A DNA stretch of 64,000 nucleotides, taken from an uncultured Paracoccaceae bacterium. Lineage in GTDB: Bacteria > Pseudomonadota > Alphaproteobacteria > Rhodobacterales > Rhodobacteraceae. The position numbers and the translations under genes are program-made. The stretch lies in assembly GCA_947500825.1 (NCBI GenBank), contig CANMTR010000001.1, forward strand, positions 429,897 through 493,896, in the 5' to 3' direction. Below are positions 36,229-44,464 of this stretch, in pieces (position 1 is the stretch's first letter; each line of letters opens with the position of its first letter). The notes beneath the pieces were generated by a model. That model was given only the letters and a program-made list of their open reading frames with translations, was not told where the DNA came from and made no database searches.

Positions 36229-36579
36229 ATGAGTCCCGGTCCCGAAAGTGACGATACCGACGCGCGAGAGATGCTCGACGCGGCCGAGCAGAATTTCCGT
36301 GGCCTGATGCGGGCGCTGGTTGAGATCCAGCGGCGGCTCGAGGCTGGGGAGATCGTGGCGCCGGACGCCGAGATCCGCCGCGCGATGTCGGGCGTGAACA
36401 AGGCTGTCCAGGTGGTTTTCGACGAGAGGAGGAAGCTCGATGAGATCAGGGCGTCCCATGCCGGCCCAGCACGGAACGACGCACTCGATATCCGCGACGC
36501 GGAAGACGAGGTCCGACGCCGACTGGCTCGCATCCGCACCGCCCTGGGCGACGGAGGCCTTCCTCCAGACCCTGACTGA
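36229..36579 (+). CDS. GTA gp1, small terminase-like subunit
   Basis: A 116-residue, helical, acidic protein matching GTA g1, recently recognised as the small terminase subunit that links DNA to the packaging motor. AREMLDAAEQNFRGLMRALVEIQRRLEAG and DAEIRRAMSGVNKAVQVVFDERRKLDE form predicted helices. The ATG has only a modest purine-rich site upstream. The last 140 bases also encode the start of g2 in the +1 frame, which is unusually long overlap. Confidence 0.78.
   Translation: MSPGPESDDTDAREMLDAAEQNFRGLMRALVEIQRRLEAGEIVAPDAEIRRAMSGVNKAVQVVFDERRKLDEIRASHAGPARNDALDIRDAEDEVRRRLARIRTALGDGGLPPDPD
36427..36432 (+). promoter_or_regulatory. Ribosome binding site for g2 inside g1
   Basis: AGGAGG at 36427-36432 lies 7 bases before the ATG at 36440. 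It is a full anti-Shine-Dalgarno match, better than that of g1, and it decides the g2 start at 36440 rather than the next ATG at 36458. Confidence 0.75.
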
Positions 36580-37825
36580 GCCGGCCCTGCGGGCACTTCC
36601 CTATCTCTTCCCCTTCTGGGCGCTGGATCACCAGCGCCCGCCCGAGGGGGACTGGCGGACCTGGGTGGTCATGGGCGGGCGTGGCGCCGGCAAGACGCGC
36701 GCGGGCGCCGAATGGGTCCGCCGCATGGTCGAGGGGCCGTCGCGGGAAGCACGTGGGACGGCGGCGCGGCTGGCGCTCGTCGGCGAGACCTACGACCAGG
36801 TGCGTGATGTCATGGTTCTGGGCGAGTCCGGTATCGTGGAATGTTCCCCGCCGGACAGGAGACCTGCCTGGGAAGCTTCCCGGCGGCGGCTTGTCTGGCC
36901 GAACGGAGCCCAGGCGCAGGTCTTCTCCGCGCAGGATCCAGAGGCGTTGCGGGGACCGCAATTCGACGCCGCCTGGGTGGACGAGTTGGCAAAGTGGCGT
37001 CGGGGCGACGCGGCCTGGGACATGCTGCAGTTCTGCCTGCGGCTGGGGGACGCTCCCCGGGCCTGCGTGACGACGACGCCGCGGAACGTACCGGTCCTGA
37101 AACGGGTTCTGGCCGCGCCGTCGACCGTCGTGACAACCGCGCCGACCGACGCGAACAGGGCGAACCTCGCGCCGTCGTTCCTGGAGGAGATGAGTGCGCG
37201 TTACGCCGGAACGCGCCTCGGGGCACAAGAGATCGAAGGTCTGTTGCTCGACGAGATAGACGGGGCGCTGTGGAGCGCGTCGCAGCTGATCGAGTGCCGC
37301 ACGGACGCGGTGGAGGACCTCTCCAGGATCGTCGTGGCGGTGGACCCGCCCGTCACGTCCGGTCCGCGTGCGGATACCTGCGGGATCGTCGTCGCCGGCG
37401 CCAATGCCGATCGGACACGTTTTGCCATCCTTGAGGACGCGAGCGTGGCCGGTGCATCGCCGACGGGCTGGGCCCAGGCGGCTATTGCCGCCTACGAGCG
37501 GCACGGCGCGGATCGGATCGTGGCCGAGGTCAACCAGGGTGGGGACCTGGTCGAGGCGGTGCTCCGTCAGTTCGACCGTACGGTGCCTTACCGAGGCGTT
37601 CACGCCACTCGGGGCAAGGTCTCCAGAGCGGAACCGGTGGCCGCGCTCTACGAGCAGGGGCGGGTATCACATCTGGGTCGATTGGACGCGCTGGAAGAGC
37701 AGATGGCGCTGATGACGGTCCAGGGGTTCCAGGGCGAGGGATCGCCCGACCGTGTCGATGCCCTGGTCTGGGCGGTGAGCGAATTGATGAACGTGCCCCG
37801 CAGACCGGGCGTGCGAAGCCTGTGA
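36440..37825 (+). CDS. GTA gp2, large terminase (DNA packaging ATPase)
   Basis: A 461-residue large terminase. The ATPase has Walker A GGRGAGKT at 79-86 and Walker B WVDE at 179-182 in FDAAWVDELAKW; the C-terminal nuclease domain includes VVAVDPPVTSG and VAEVNQGGDLVEAVL. In GTAs this enzyme packages headfuls of host DNA without cos or pac specificity. The start at 36440 is chosen from its ribosome binding site, although the first 46 codons overlap g1 in another frame. Homology to other terminases begins around residue 40. Confidence 0.93.
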   Translation: MRSGRPMPAQHGTTHSISATRKTRSDADWLASAPPWATEAFLQTLTEPALRALPYLFPFWALDHQRPPEGDWRTWVVMGGRGAGKTRAGAEWVRRMVEGPSREARGTAARLALVGETYDQVRDVMVLGESGIVECSPPDRRPAWEASRRRLVWPNGAQAQVFSAQDPEALRGPQFDAAWVDELAKWRRGDAAWDMLQFCLRLGDAPRACVTTTPRNVPVLKRVLAAPSTVVTTAPTDANRANLAPSFLEEMSARYAGTRLGAQEIEGLLLDEIDGALWSASQLIECRTDAVEDLSRIVVAVDPPVTSGPRADTCGIVVAGANADRTRFAILEDASVAGASPTGWAQAAIAAYERHGADRIVAEVNQGGDLVEAVLRQFDRTVPYRGVHATRGKVSRAEPVAALYEQGRVSHLGRLDALEEQMALMTVQGFQGEGSPDRVDALVWAVSELMNVPRRPGVRSL

Positions 37826-37844
37826 GGCGAAAGAGGAGCGGCGA

Positions 37845-39008
37845 ATGTTTCAGTTCCTGAGGCGAGAGAGGGTCGAGGAAAGCAAGGCGAGCGCCGTCGG
37901 TGGCTTGTCCGCCCCCGCGATCGCCTATGGCGGGTCGGGGCGGGTGGCGTGGAGCGGCCGGGATACCGCGTCGCTCACACGCAACGGGTTCCTCGGCAAT
38001 CCCGTCGTCTTCCGCTCGGTGAAGATGGTCGCAGAGGCGGCGGCCGCCCTGCCGCTCGTCCTCGAGACGGAGGGCGGCCGGATGGCGGAGCACCCGGCTC
38101 TCGAATTGATGTCGCGACCCAATGACGGGCAAGGTCGGGCGGAGCTTCTGGAGGCGCTCTACGGGCAGATATTGCTGACGGGGGACGGCTACGTCGAGGC
38201 GGTGGGCGGTGGTGGTCTGCCGATCGAGTTGCATGTGCTTCGCTCGGAGCGGATCTCGGTCGTACCGGGCGAGGACGGGTGGCCCGTCGCCTATGTCTAC
38301 AGCGTCGGGGCACGAAAGCATCGCTTCGACGTGGCGGACGGGGTCTCGCCCATCTGCCATGTCAGAAGCTTCCATCCGCAGGACGACCATTACGGGCTGT
38401 CGCCGATCCACGCGGCCGCCTCGGCGATGGACGTGCACAACTCCGCCTCGCGGTGGTCGAAGGCTCTTCTGGACAATGCGGCGCGTCCATCGGGTGCGAT
38501 CGTGTTCGAGGGCGGGGAGGGAATGCTCAGCCCCGAGCAATACGACCGGCTCGTGGTCGAACTGGAGACCCATCACCAGGGGGCGCGCAACGCCGGGCGG
38601 CCGATGCTCCTCGAAGGAGGGTTGGACTGGAAGCCCATGGGCTTCTCGCCCTCGGACATGGAGTTCCAGAAGACCAAGGAGGCTTCGGCCCGGGAGATCG
38701 CGCTGGCCTTCGGAGTACCGCCGATGCTGCTGGGGATACCAGGGGACGCGACCTACGCGAACTACGCCGAGGCGAACCGCGCCTTCTTTCGCCTGACGGT
38801 CCTGCCCCTGGCCAATCGCGTCGCCGCGGCCTTGGCCCAATGGTTGGAGGCGTTCGCGGGCGAGCGTCTGACGATGCGGATCGACCTTGATCAGGTGCCC
38901 GCACTCGCTGCCGAGCGCGATGCCCAGTGGGCGCGGATCGCAGGTGCCGATTTCCTGACGGATGCCGAGAAGCGGACGCTTCTGGGCCTCCCGGCCCGTG
39001 ACGAGTGA
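37845..39008 (+). CDS. GTA gp3, portal protein
   Basis: A 387-residue HK97-type portal, forming the dodecameric DNA gate of the head. Typical parts: NPVVFRSVKMVAEAAAALPLVLE, ALYGQILLTGDGYVEAV, DHYGLSPIHAAASAMDVHNSA, and AREIALAFGVPPMLLGIPGDATYANYAEANRAFFRLTVLP. AGAGGAG precedes the ATG. Followed after 11 bases by the protease gene. Confidence 0.94.
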   Translation: MFQFLRRERVEESKASAVGGLSAPAIAYGGSGRVAWSGRDTASLTRNGFLGNPVVFRSVKMVAEAAAALPLVLETEGGRMAEHPALELMSRPNDGQGRAELLEALYGQILLTGDGYVEAVGGGGLPIELHVLRSERISVVPGEDGWPVAYVYSVGARKHRFDVADGVSPICHVRSFHPQDDHYGLSPIHAAASAMDVHNSASRWSKALLDNAARPSGAIVFEGGEGMLSPEQYDRLVVELETHHQGARNAGRPMLLEGGLDWKPMGFSPSDMEFQKTKEASAREIALAFGVPPMLLGIPGDATYANYAEANRAFFRLTVLPLANRVAAALAQWLEAFAGERLTMRIDLDQVPALAAERDAQWARIAGADFLTDAEKRTLLGLPARDE

Positions 39009-39019
39009 GAGGGGAGATC

Positions 39020-39562
39020 ATGGAACTCGAAACCAAGTACTGCGCCGGTGACGGCGAGGTGACGTTGACCGCCGGCCACGTGATCGAGGGCTACGCTTCG
39101 CTCTTCGGCGCGACGGACCAGGGCGGCGACACGGTCGAGGCAGGGGCCTACGGGCGCTGGCTCGGCGATCTGAAGACCCGGGGCGGCCGCGTGGCAATGC
39201 TGTGGCAGCACGAGCCGGGCACGCCCATCGGTGTCTGGGACGAGGTGCGCGAGGATGACCGGGGGCTTTATGTCCGGGGTCGGTTGATCCTGGAAACCCA
39301 GCGTGGCGCCGAGGCCGCGGCGCTGGTCTCGGGGGGGGCGATCGACGGGTTGTCGATCGGGTACCGCACCCGCAAGGCGGGCCGGTCCGCGAAGGGGGGG
39401 CGCCTGTTGCAGGATGTCGAGCTCTGGGAGGTGTCCCTCGTGACGTTCCCGATGCTTCCCGATGCGCGGGTGGGCGCAAAGGGGGACGAGGCGGTCGAGG
39501 CGCCGTGGCGCGAATTCGCGGCGGCATTGCGGACCGCGAGCCGCGAACTGGCCGAAGGTTAA
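39020..39562 (+). CDS. GTA gp4, prohead protease
   Basis: A 180-residue HK97-family prohead protease that trims the capsid protein during head maturation. Recognisable: IEGYASLFGATDQGGDTVEAGAY, VAMLWQHEPGTPIGVWDEVRED with the active-site His, IDGLSIGYRTRKA with the active-site Ser, and ELWEVSLVTFPMLPDA. The ATG follows GAGAGGGGAG. It follows the portal gene directly; the small g3.5 frame known from R. capsulatus is not present between them. Confidence 0.93.
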   Translation: MELETKYCAGDGEVTLTAGHVIEGYASLFGATDQGGDTVEAGAYGRWLGDLKTRGGRVAMLWQHEPGTPIGVWDEVREDDRGLYVRGRLILETQRGAEAAALVSGGAIDGLSIGYRTRKAGRSAKGGRLLQDVELWEVSLVTFPMLPDARVGAKGDEAVEAPWREFAAALRTASRELAEG

Positions 39563-39598
39563 GGCCGGGCAACCGAACACAGGATCGAGGAAAAAGCG

Positions 39599-40783
39599 AT
39601 GACGACCGAGACCAAGGCTCGGGCGGACGGGGATGCCATGCCCACGGCCGCCGACGAGATGAGATCTGCCATGGGCGATTTCATGAGGGAGCTTGGCTCC
39701 TTCAAGCAGGACATGGCCGAGAAGCTGCAGAAACAGGAAGAGCGAGTGACTATGCTGGATCGTAAATCGCGCGGTGCGCCGCGTCCCGCCCTGGCGACCA
39801 CGGCCGAGGTCGAGGTTCCTCACCTCAAGGCGTTCGGCGACTACGTGCGCTCGGGGGACGACGACGGCCTGCGCGGCCTCGCGTTGGAGGGAAAGGCCCT
39901 GTCGTCGACCGTCGCTGGAGACGGGGGCTATCTCGTCGATCCCAAGACCTCGGACAGCGTGCAATCGGTCCTGCGCTCTACCGCGTCGCTTCGGCGCGTG
40001 GCCAACGTGGTCAACGTCGAGGCGACGTCTTATGACGTCCTGATCGACACCAGCGAGATGGGCGCCGGCTGGGCCAGCGAGAACGGCGCGGTGACCGAGA
40101 CCGTTACGTCGCAGATCGACCGTATCACGATCCCCCTGCACGAACTTTCGGCCCTGCCGAAGGCATCGCAGAGGCTTCTGGACGACGCCGCTTTCGACAT
40201 CGAGGGGTGGCTTGCCCAGCGCATCGCCGAGAGCTTCGCCCGCGCCGAGGCGGCGGCGTTCATCAAGGGCGACGGCAGCCAGAAGCCCCGCGGTTTCCTC
40301 GATCACGATGCGGTCCCGGAGGCCGACTGGAGCTGGGGGGCGCTCGGCTACGTCACCACCGGCGTCGACGGCGAGATCGGCACCGCGGACGCGATCGTGG
40401 ACCTCGTCTATTCGCTGGGGGCCCAGTATCGGGGCAACGCGAGCTTCGTAATGAACTCCCGCACGACCGGCATGATCCGGCGCATGAAGGATGCCGACGG
40501 ACGCTTCCTGTGGTCCGACGGACTGGCGGCGGGCGAGCCGGCGCGACTGCTGGGTTACCCGGTGCTGGTGGCGGAGGACATGCCCGACATTGCGCCCGGG
40601 GCCGACGCCATCGCCTTCGGCGATTTCGGGGCCGGCTACACCATCGCCGAGCGTCCGGACCTGCGCCTTCTGCGCGATCCCTTCAGCGCCAAGCCGCACG
40701 TGCTGTTCTACGCCACGAAGCGGGTCGGCGGCGACGTAAGCGACTTCGCCGCGATCAAGCTGCTGCGTTTCGCCGCCGCGTGA
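39599..40783 (+). CDS. GTA gp5, major capsid protein
   Basis: A 394-residue HK97-fold capsid protein. The first ~100 residues form a predicted coiled-coil delta domain (MRSAMGDFMRELGSFKQDMAEKLQKQEERV), expected to be removed by gp4. The mature shell protein then begins near GLALEGKALSST and shows the classic DGGYLVDPKTSDSVQSVLRSTASLRRVANVV and SFVMNSRTTGMIRRMKDADGRFLW segments. Highest-copy particle protein. Confidence 0.95.
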   Translation: MTTETKARADGDAMPTAADEMRSAMGDFMRELGSFKQDMAEKLQKQEERVTMLDRKSRGAPRPALATTAEVEVPHLKAFGDYVRSGDDDGLRGLALEGKALSSTVAGDGGYLVDPKTSDSVQSVLRSTASLRRVANVVNVEATSYDVLIDTSEMGAGWASENGAVTETVTSQIDRITIPLHELSALPKASQRLLDDAAFDIEGWLAQRIAESFARAEAAAFIKGDGSQKPRGFLDHDAVPEADWSWGALGYVTTGVDGEIGTADAIVDLVYSLGAQYRGNASFVMNSRTTGMIRRMKDADGRFLWSDGLAAGEPARLLGYPVLVAEDMPDIAPGADAIAFGDFGAGYTIAERPDLRLLRDPFSAKPHVLFYATKRVGGDVSDFAAIKLLRFAAA

Positions 40784-40881
40784 CCACAGCGGCCGGGCCG
40801 CCGGTTTCGACCGGCGCCCCGGCTTCACACGGAGCAGACGGGCCGAACGAAGCGGACCGCAGGGCGGCAGAGGAAGAGCGC

Positions 40882-41463
40882 ATGTATCTGGTCGAACACA
40901 CACCCATCGAGACGGGCAGCCTGCCGCTGCCGGACCTGCGGGGGCATCTGCGCCTTGGCACCGGCTTTGCGGACGACACGCTACAGGACGACCTGCTGGA
41001 ACGGGCGCTTCGCGGGGCCATCTCCGAGATCGAGAGGCTGACCGGGCGGGCGCTGATCCATCGTCGTTTCGGCCTGATCATGCAGGATTGGAGCGGGCCG
41101 GACCAGCAGCTTCTGCCACGCTCTCCCGTGACCGGCGTATCCGAGATTGTGATCCGTCGCCAGGACGGCATCCGCGACGTGATCGACCGCAATCGCTACC
41201 GCCTGCGGCGGGACGAGGCCCGCGGCGCGATTCTGTCGACCGGGTTCCTGCTGCCGGCGATCCCCGTGGGTGCAGAGGCCGAGATCACGTTCCTCGCTGG
41301 GTACGGAGAGAACTGGAGCGCGGTACCGGGCGACCTGGCGCTGGCCGCCATCACGCTGGCCGCCGCACACTACGAAGATCGCCAAGGCGACCGTCGCCTG
41401 CCCGACGGGGTGCGGTCCCTGATCACGCCCTACCGCCAGCTGCGCCTGACGAGGGCGGTCTGA
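40882..41463 (+). CDS. GTA gp6, head-tail connector (adaptor)
   Basis: A 193-residue connector protein of the gp6-like phage family that binds under the portal. TLQDDLLERALRGAISEIERLTGRALIHR and LALAAITLAAAHYEDRQGDRRLPDGVRSLITPYRQLRL match. AGAGGAAGAG precedes the ATG; its TGA overlaps the g7 ATG by one base. Confidence 0.9.
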   Translation: MYLVEHTPIETGSLPLPDLRGHLRLGTGFADDTLQDDLLERALRGAISEIERLTGRALIHRRFGLIMQDWSGPDQQLLPRSPVTGVSEIVIRRQDGIRDVIDRNRYRLRRDEARGAILSTGFLLPAIPVGAEAEITFLAGYGENWSAVPGDLALAAITLAAAHYEDRQGDRRLPDGVRSLITPYRQLRLTRAV

Positions 41464-41801
41464 TGGCGAAGATGAATTTGAGCCGGCCCCTGCTCCTGGA
41501 GCAGCGCGTCCTGGAACCCGACGGGTTCGGGGGCCTCGACGAGACATGGACCGGGCGCGGGACGCTCTGGGCCGACATGCGCCCCAGGTCCGCGACCGAG
41601 ACCGCGGGCGAAGAGGCAAGCCTGAGCCGCGCGCTCTGGACGATTACCGTCCGCGCCGCGCCTTTCGGGGCTCCGTCCCGGCCGGTCGAGGGAAACAGGT
41701 TTCGGGAAGGCCGGCGCCGGTTCTCGGTCATTGCCGTGCAGGAAACCGATCCGGCCGGGCGCTGGCTCAGATGTATCGCCGAGGAGGAGCGTGCCACATG
41801 A
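41463..41801 (+). CDS. GTA gp7, head closure/head-tail joining protein
   Basis: A 112-residue beta-rich protein of the phage head-tail joining family (SPP1 gp16-like). LLLEQRVLEPDGFGGLDETWTGRGTLWADMRPRS and RFREGRRRFSVIAVQETDPAGRWLRCIAEEE are the family hallmarks. Overlaps g6 by 1 and g8 by 4 bases. Confidence 0.9.
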   Translation: MAKMNLSRPLLLEQRVLEPDGFGGLDETWTGRGTLWADMRPRSATETAGEEASLSRALWTITVRAAPFGAPSRPVEGNRFREGRRRFSVIAVQETDPAGRWLRCIAEEERAT

Positions 41802-42211
41802 CCTATTCCGTCTCGGCGGCCTTGCAGCAGGCCGTCTACGAGCGGCTCTCCGACGACGCGGCATTGTCCGGCATCGTGGGGGGAGCAGTCTTCGACGGGG
41901 TCCCGCCGGGTATCGTGCCGCCCATCTACGTCGCGATCGGCGAGGAACGTGCGACCGACCGGTCCGACTACGGGGAACGGGGCGCGCTGCACGATTTCGA
42001 GGTCGCCGTGATCACCGACGAGGCGGGCTTCGCAGATGCCAAGGTCGCCGCCGGAGCCGCTTCCGACGCACTCCTGTCGGCGCCTCTGATCCTGGTTCGC
42101 GGTCGGTGCGACGGCCTGTGGTTCCGTCAGGCGCGGGCGCGGCGGACGGGCCGGAACAACACGAGACGCATCGACCTGCGCTTTCGCGCGCGGGTCTTCG
42201 ATGACAATTGA
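41798..42211 (+). CDS. GTA gp8, tail terminator (DUF3168)
   Basis: A 137-residue DUF3168 protein, which caps the tail tube at the head-proximal end. SAALQQAVYERLSDDAALSGIVG, PPIYVAIGEERATDRSDYGERGALHDFEVAVIT and RRIDLRFRARVFDD are the family core. The ATGA overlap with g7 suggests coupled translation. Confidence 0.92.
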   Translation: MTYSVSAALQQAVYERLSDDAALSGIVGGAVFDGVPPGIVPPIYVAIGEERATDRSDYGERGALHDFEVAVITDEAGFADAKVAAGAASDALLSAPLILVRGRCDGLWFRQARARRTGRNNTRRIDLRFRARVFDDN

Positions 42212-42226
42212 GGAAGGGAGAAAGCG

Positions 42227-42640
42227 ATGTCCGCTCAATACGGCAAGGACCTCTTGATCAAGGTGGACCTCGACGGCGCGGGTCGGTTCGAGACGATCGC
42301 GGGGCTGCGCGCCTCACGCCTGTCCTTCAACGCCGAGACGGTGGACGCCACGAATCTCGACAGCGACGGATGGCGAGAATTGCTGGGCGGGGCAGGGGTC
42401 CGCAGCGCCGCGGTGTCGGGGTCGGGCGTATTCAAGGACGCAGCCACCGACGAACGGGCGCGGCAGATCTTCTTCGACGCCGAAACGCCCGATTTCCGTG
42501 TGGCGATCCCCGATTTCGGGATCGTCGAAGGGCCGTTCCAGATCACCACGATCGAATATGCCGGCACCCATGACGGCGAGGCGACCTACGAGTTGAGCCT
42601 CGCCTCGGCCGGACCCCTGACCTTCGAGGCGCTGACATGA
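42227..42640 (+). CDS. GTA gp9, major tail tube protein
   Basis: A 137-residue TP901-1-type major tail protein that builds the tail tube. YGKDLLIKVDLDGAGRFETIAGLRASRLSFNAETVDATNLDSDGWRELLGGAGVRS is typical. AGGAAGGGAG gives a strong ribosome binding site for a high-copy protein. Overlaps g10 by 4 bases. Confidence 0.93.
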   Translation: MSAQYGKDLLIKVDLDGAGRFETIAGLRASRLSFNAETVDATNLDSDGWRELLGGAGVRSAAVSGSGVFKDAATDERARQIFFDAETPDFRVAIPDFGIVEGPFQITTIEYAGTHDGEATYELSLASAGPLTFEALT

Positions 42641-42951
42641 CCAACCCATGGACCGGAGAGGTGCCCGTCGACGTGGACGGCACCGAATACGACGCGAAAC
42701 TGTCTCTTGGAGCCCTCGTCGAAGTGGAGGCGGAACTGGAAGAGCAGTCGCTCATCGGACTGGTGGAGCGGTTCGAGGCCGGCCGGTTCTCGGCGAGGGA
42801 CGTTCTGGCACTCCTGGCCGCGGCCCTCAGAGCGGGAGGCTGGCAAGGCACCAGCGCCGATCTGGCCGCGGCCGAGATCGGGGGCGGCCCGATGGAAGCG
42901 ACGCGGGCTGCCGGGGCACTCCTGTCGCGGGCCTTCGAGCTGCCGGGATGA
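42637..42951 (+). CDS. GTA gp10, tail chaperone family
   Basis: A 104-residue GTA-gp10 family protein. TNPWTGEVPVDVDGTEYDAKLSLGALVEVEAEL and SARDVLALLAAALRAGG are characteristic. By position between tube and tape measure genes it corresponds to a tail assembly chaperone. Its TGA overlaps the g10.1 ATG in ATGA. Confidence 0.9.
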   Translation: MTNPWTGEVPVDVDGTEYDAKLSLGALVEVEAELEEQSLIGLVERFEAGRFSARDVLALLAAALRAGGWQGTSADLAAAEIGGGPMEATRAAGALLSRAFELPG

Positions 42952-43139
42952 GCGATGTCGCCTGGCCCAAGCTGCTGCGGGCGGGCCTGCGGGACCTTGG
43001 CTTGCGGCCGGCGGAATTCTGGGCGCTGACCCCTGCCGAACTGATGGTGATGCTGGGCCGCGAGGGTGCGGCGGGATCGCTCGACCGGGCGGGGTTCGAC
43101 GCGCTCCTGGCCGCCTTTCCCGATGACGCGAACGAGTAG
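42948..43139 (+). CDS. GTA gp10.1, small tail assembly chaperone
   Basis: A 63-residue protein of the phage tail assembly chaperone family next to the tape measure (rcc01693-like). LLRAGLRDLGLRPAEFWALTPAELMVMLGREG is diagnostic. It probably folds the tape measure protein together with gp10. In many siphophages this pair is made by programmed frameshifting; here two separately started frames with a 4-base overlap are used. Confidence 0.88.
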   Translation: MSDVAWPKLLRAGLRDLGLRPAEFWALTPAELMVMLGREGAAGSLDRAGFDALLAAFPDDANE

Positions 43140-43147
43140 GTAACGAG

Positions 43148-43819
43148 ATGTCCGACATGGATGCATTCGAGGACGACGTCGCTGCCTTCGAGCAGGGCGT
43201 GGGGGGGGCCAAGGCGGTCCTGAGCGAGTTCACCTCGGAAATGCGCGCGATGCAGTCGAGCGTAAGCGATACCAAGAACCAGGTCTCGACCCTCTCCAAG
43301 AGCCTGTCGAAAAACCTGAAGTCGGGCCTCGAAGGCGTCCTGTTCGAAGGCAAGAGCGTCTCGGATACGCTCAGGGGCACGGCGAAATCCACGCTGGGGG
43401 CCGCGTATCGCGCCGCCGTCAACCCGGTGATGAGCCAGGCAAGCGCCTCGTTGTCCGGTGGGATCGCCGGAGCGGTGAAGAGCTTCTTGCCCTTCGCGAA
43501 AGGCGGTGCGTTCTCGGGAGGACGACCGTTGTCCAGCGCGCGCGTGAAGCCGTTCGCGAGCGGCGGAATCGTCGATCGGGCCACCACGTTCCCCATGAGG
43601 GGCGGGACCGGGCTGATGGGCGAGGCAGGGCCCGAGGCCATCATGCCGCTGTCGCGCGGGCCCGACGGCCGCCTGGGCGTGAAGACGGGCGGCGGCTCGG
43701 CGCCGGTTCAGGTCGTCATGAACGTCTCCACCCCGGATGCCGAGAGCTTCCGCCGGTCGGAGACCCAGATCGCCGCGCGGATGGGCCGGGCCCTGTCGCG
43801 CGGATCGCGCAATCGCTGA
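43148..43819 (+). CDS. GTA gp11, tape measure protein (short)
   Basis: A 223-residue tape measure protein, very short for this class, as expected from the short tail of GTA particles. Helical N-terminal half (EDDVAAFEQGVGGAKAVLSEFTSEM) with predicted membrane-active stretch around ASASLSGGIAGAVKSF, then FAKGGAFSGGRPLSSARVKPFASGGIVDRATTFPMRGGTGLMGEAGPEAIMPLSRG, the usual tape-measure C-terminal signature. Confidence 0.9.
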   Translation: MSDMDAFEDDVAAFEQGVGGAKAVLSEFTSEMRAMQSSVSDTKNQVSTLSKSLSKNLKSGLEGVLFEGKSVSDTLRGTAKSTLGAAYRAAVNPVMSQASASLSGGIAGAVKSFLPFAKGGAFSGGRPLSSARVKPFASGGIVDRATTFPMRGGTGLMGEAGPEAIMPLSRGPDGRLGVKTGGGSAPVQVVMNVSTPDAESFRRSETQIAARMGRALSRGSRNR

Positions 43820-43831
43820 GGAGGGATCGCC

Positions 43832-44464
43832 ATGGCCTTTCACGAAACCCGCTTCCCCACGAAACTGAGCTTCGGCGCCACCGGCGGGCCCGAGCGGCGT
43901 ACCGAGATCGTCACGCTGTCGAACGGCTTCGAGGAGCGGAATACGCCGTGGCAGCACTCTCGGCGTCGCTACGACGCCGGCGTCGGATTGCGATCCATGG
44001 CCGATCTGGAGACGTTGATCGCCTTCTTCGAGGAGAGGCGCGGGCAGCTCCACGCCTTCAGGTGGAAGGATTGGACGGACTTCCGGTCCGGGCCGGCCGG
44101 TCATGCAACCGGTTTCCTGGACCAGATTATCGGCGTGGGGGACGGCGAGATCCGTCGGTTCCAACTCGTGAAGACCTACGGGCACGGCGCCACGGGCTAT
44201 CGCCGGCCGGTCACCAAGCCGGTGACGGGAACTGTTCGGGTCGGTGTCGGCGGTAGGGAGATCGAACCGGGTGGCGGGATCGATATCGAATCCACTACCG
44301 GCGAAGTGGTCTTCGACGCGGCGCCCCGCGAGGGCGACCTCGTCACGGCCGGTTTCGAGTTCGACGTTCCGGTCCGTTTTGACATGGATCGCATCGACGT
44401 GGCGCTGGACACCTTCAATGCGGGCCAGGTTCCGAACGTCCCGGTGATCGAGGTGCGACTGTGA
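43832..44464 (+). CDS. GTA gp12, distal tail protein (DUF2460)
   Basis: A 210-residue DUF2460 (TIGR02217) protein. AFHETRFPTKLSFGATGGPERRTEIVTLSNGFEERNTPW and GLRSMADLETLIAFFEERRGQLHAFRWKDWTDF are hallmarks. It forms the distal tail ring joining tube and baseplate. GAGGAGGG ribosome binding site. Overlaps g13 by 4 bases. Confidence 0.93.
   Translation: MAFHETRFPTKLSFGATGGPERRTEIVTLSNGFEERNTPWQHSRRRYDAGVGLRSMADLETLIAFFEERRGQLHAFRWKDWTDFRSGPAGHATGFLDQIIGVGDGEIRRFQLVKTYGHGATGYRRPVTKPVTGTVRVGVGGREIEPGGGIDIESTTGEVVFDAAPREGDLVTAGFEFDVPVRFDMDRIDVALDTFNAGQVPNVPVIEVRL

Noticed and set aside
36012..36251. 79-codon frame before GTA g1
   Set aside because: No ribosome binding site, arginine-rich shadow composition, and it overlaps the g1 start in another frame. 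Kept only as part of the gene-free leader.
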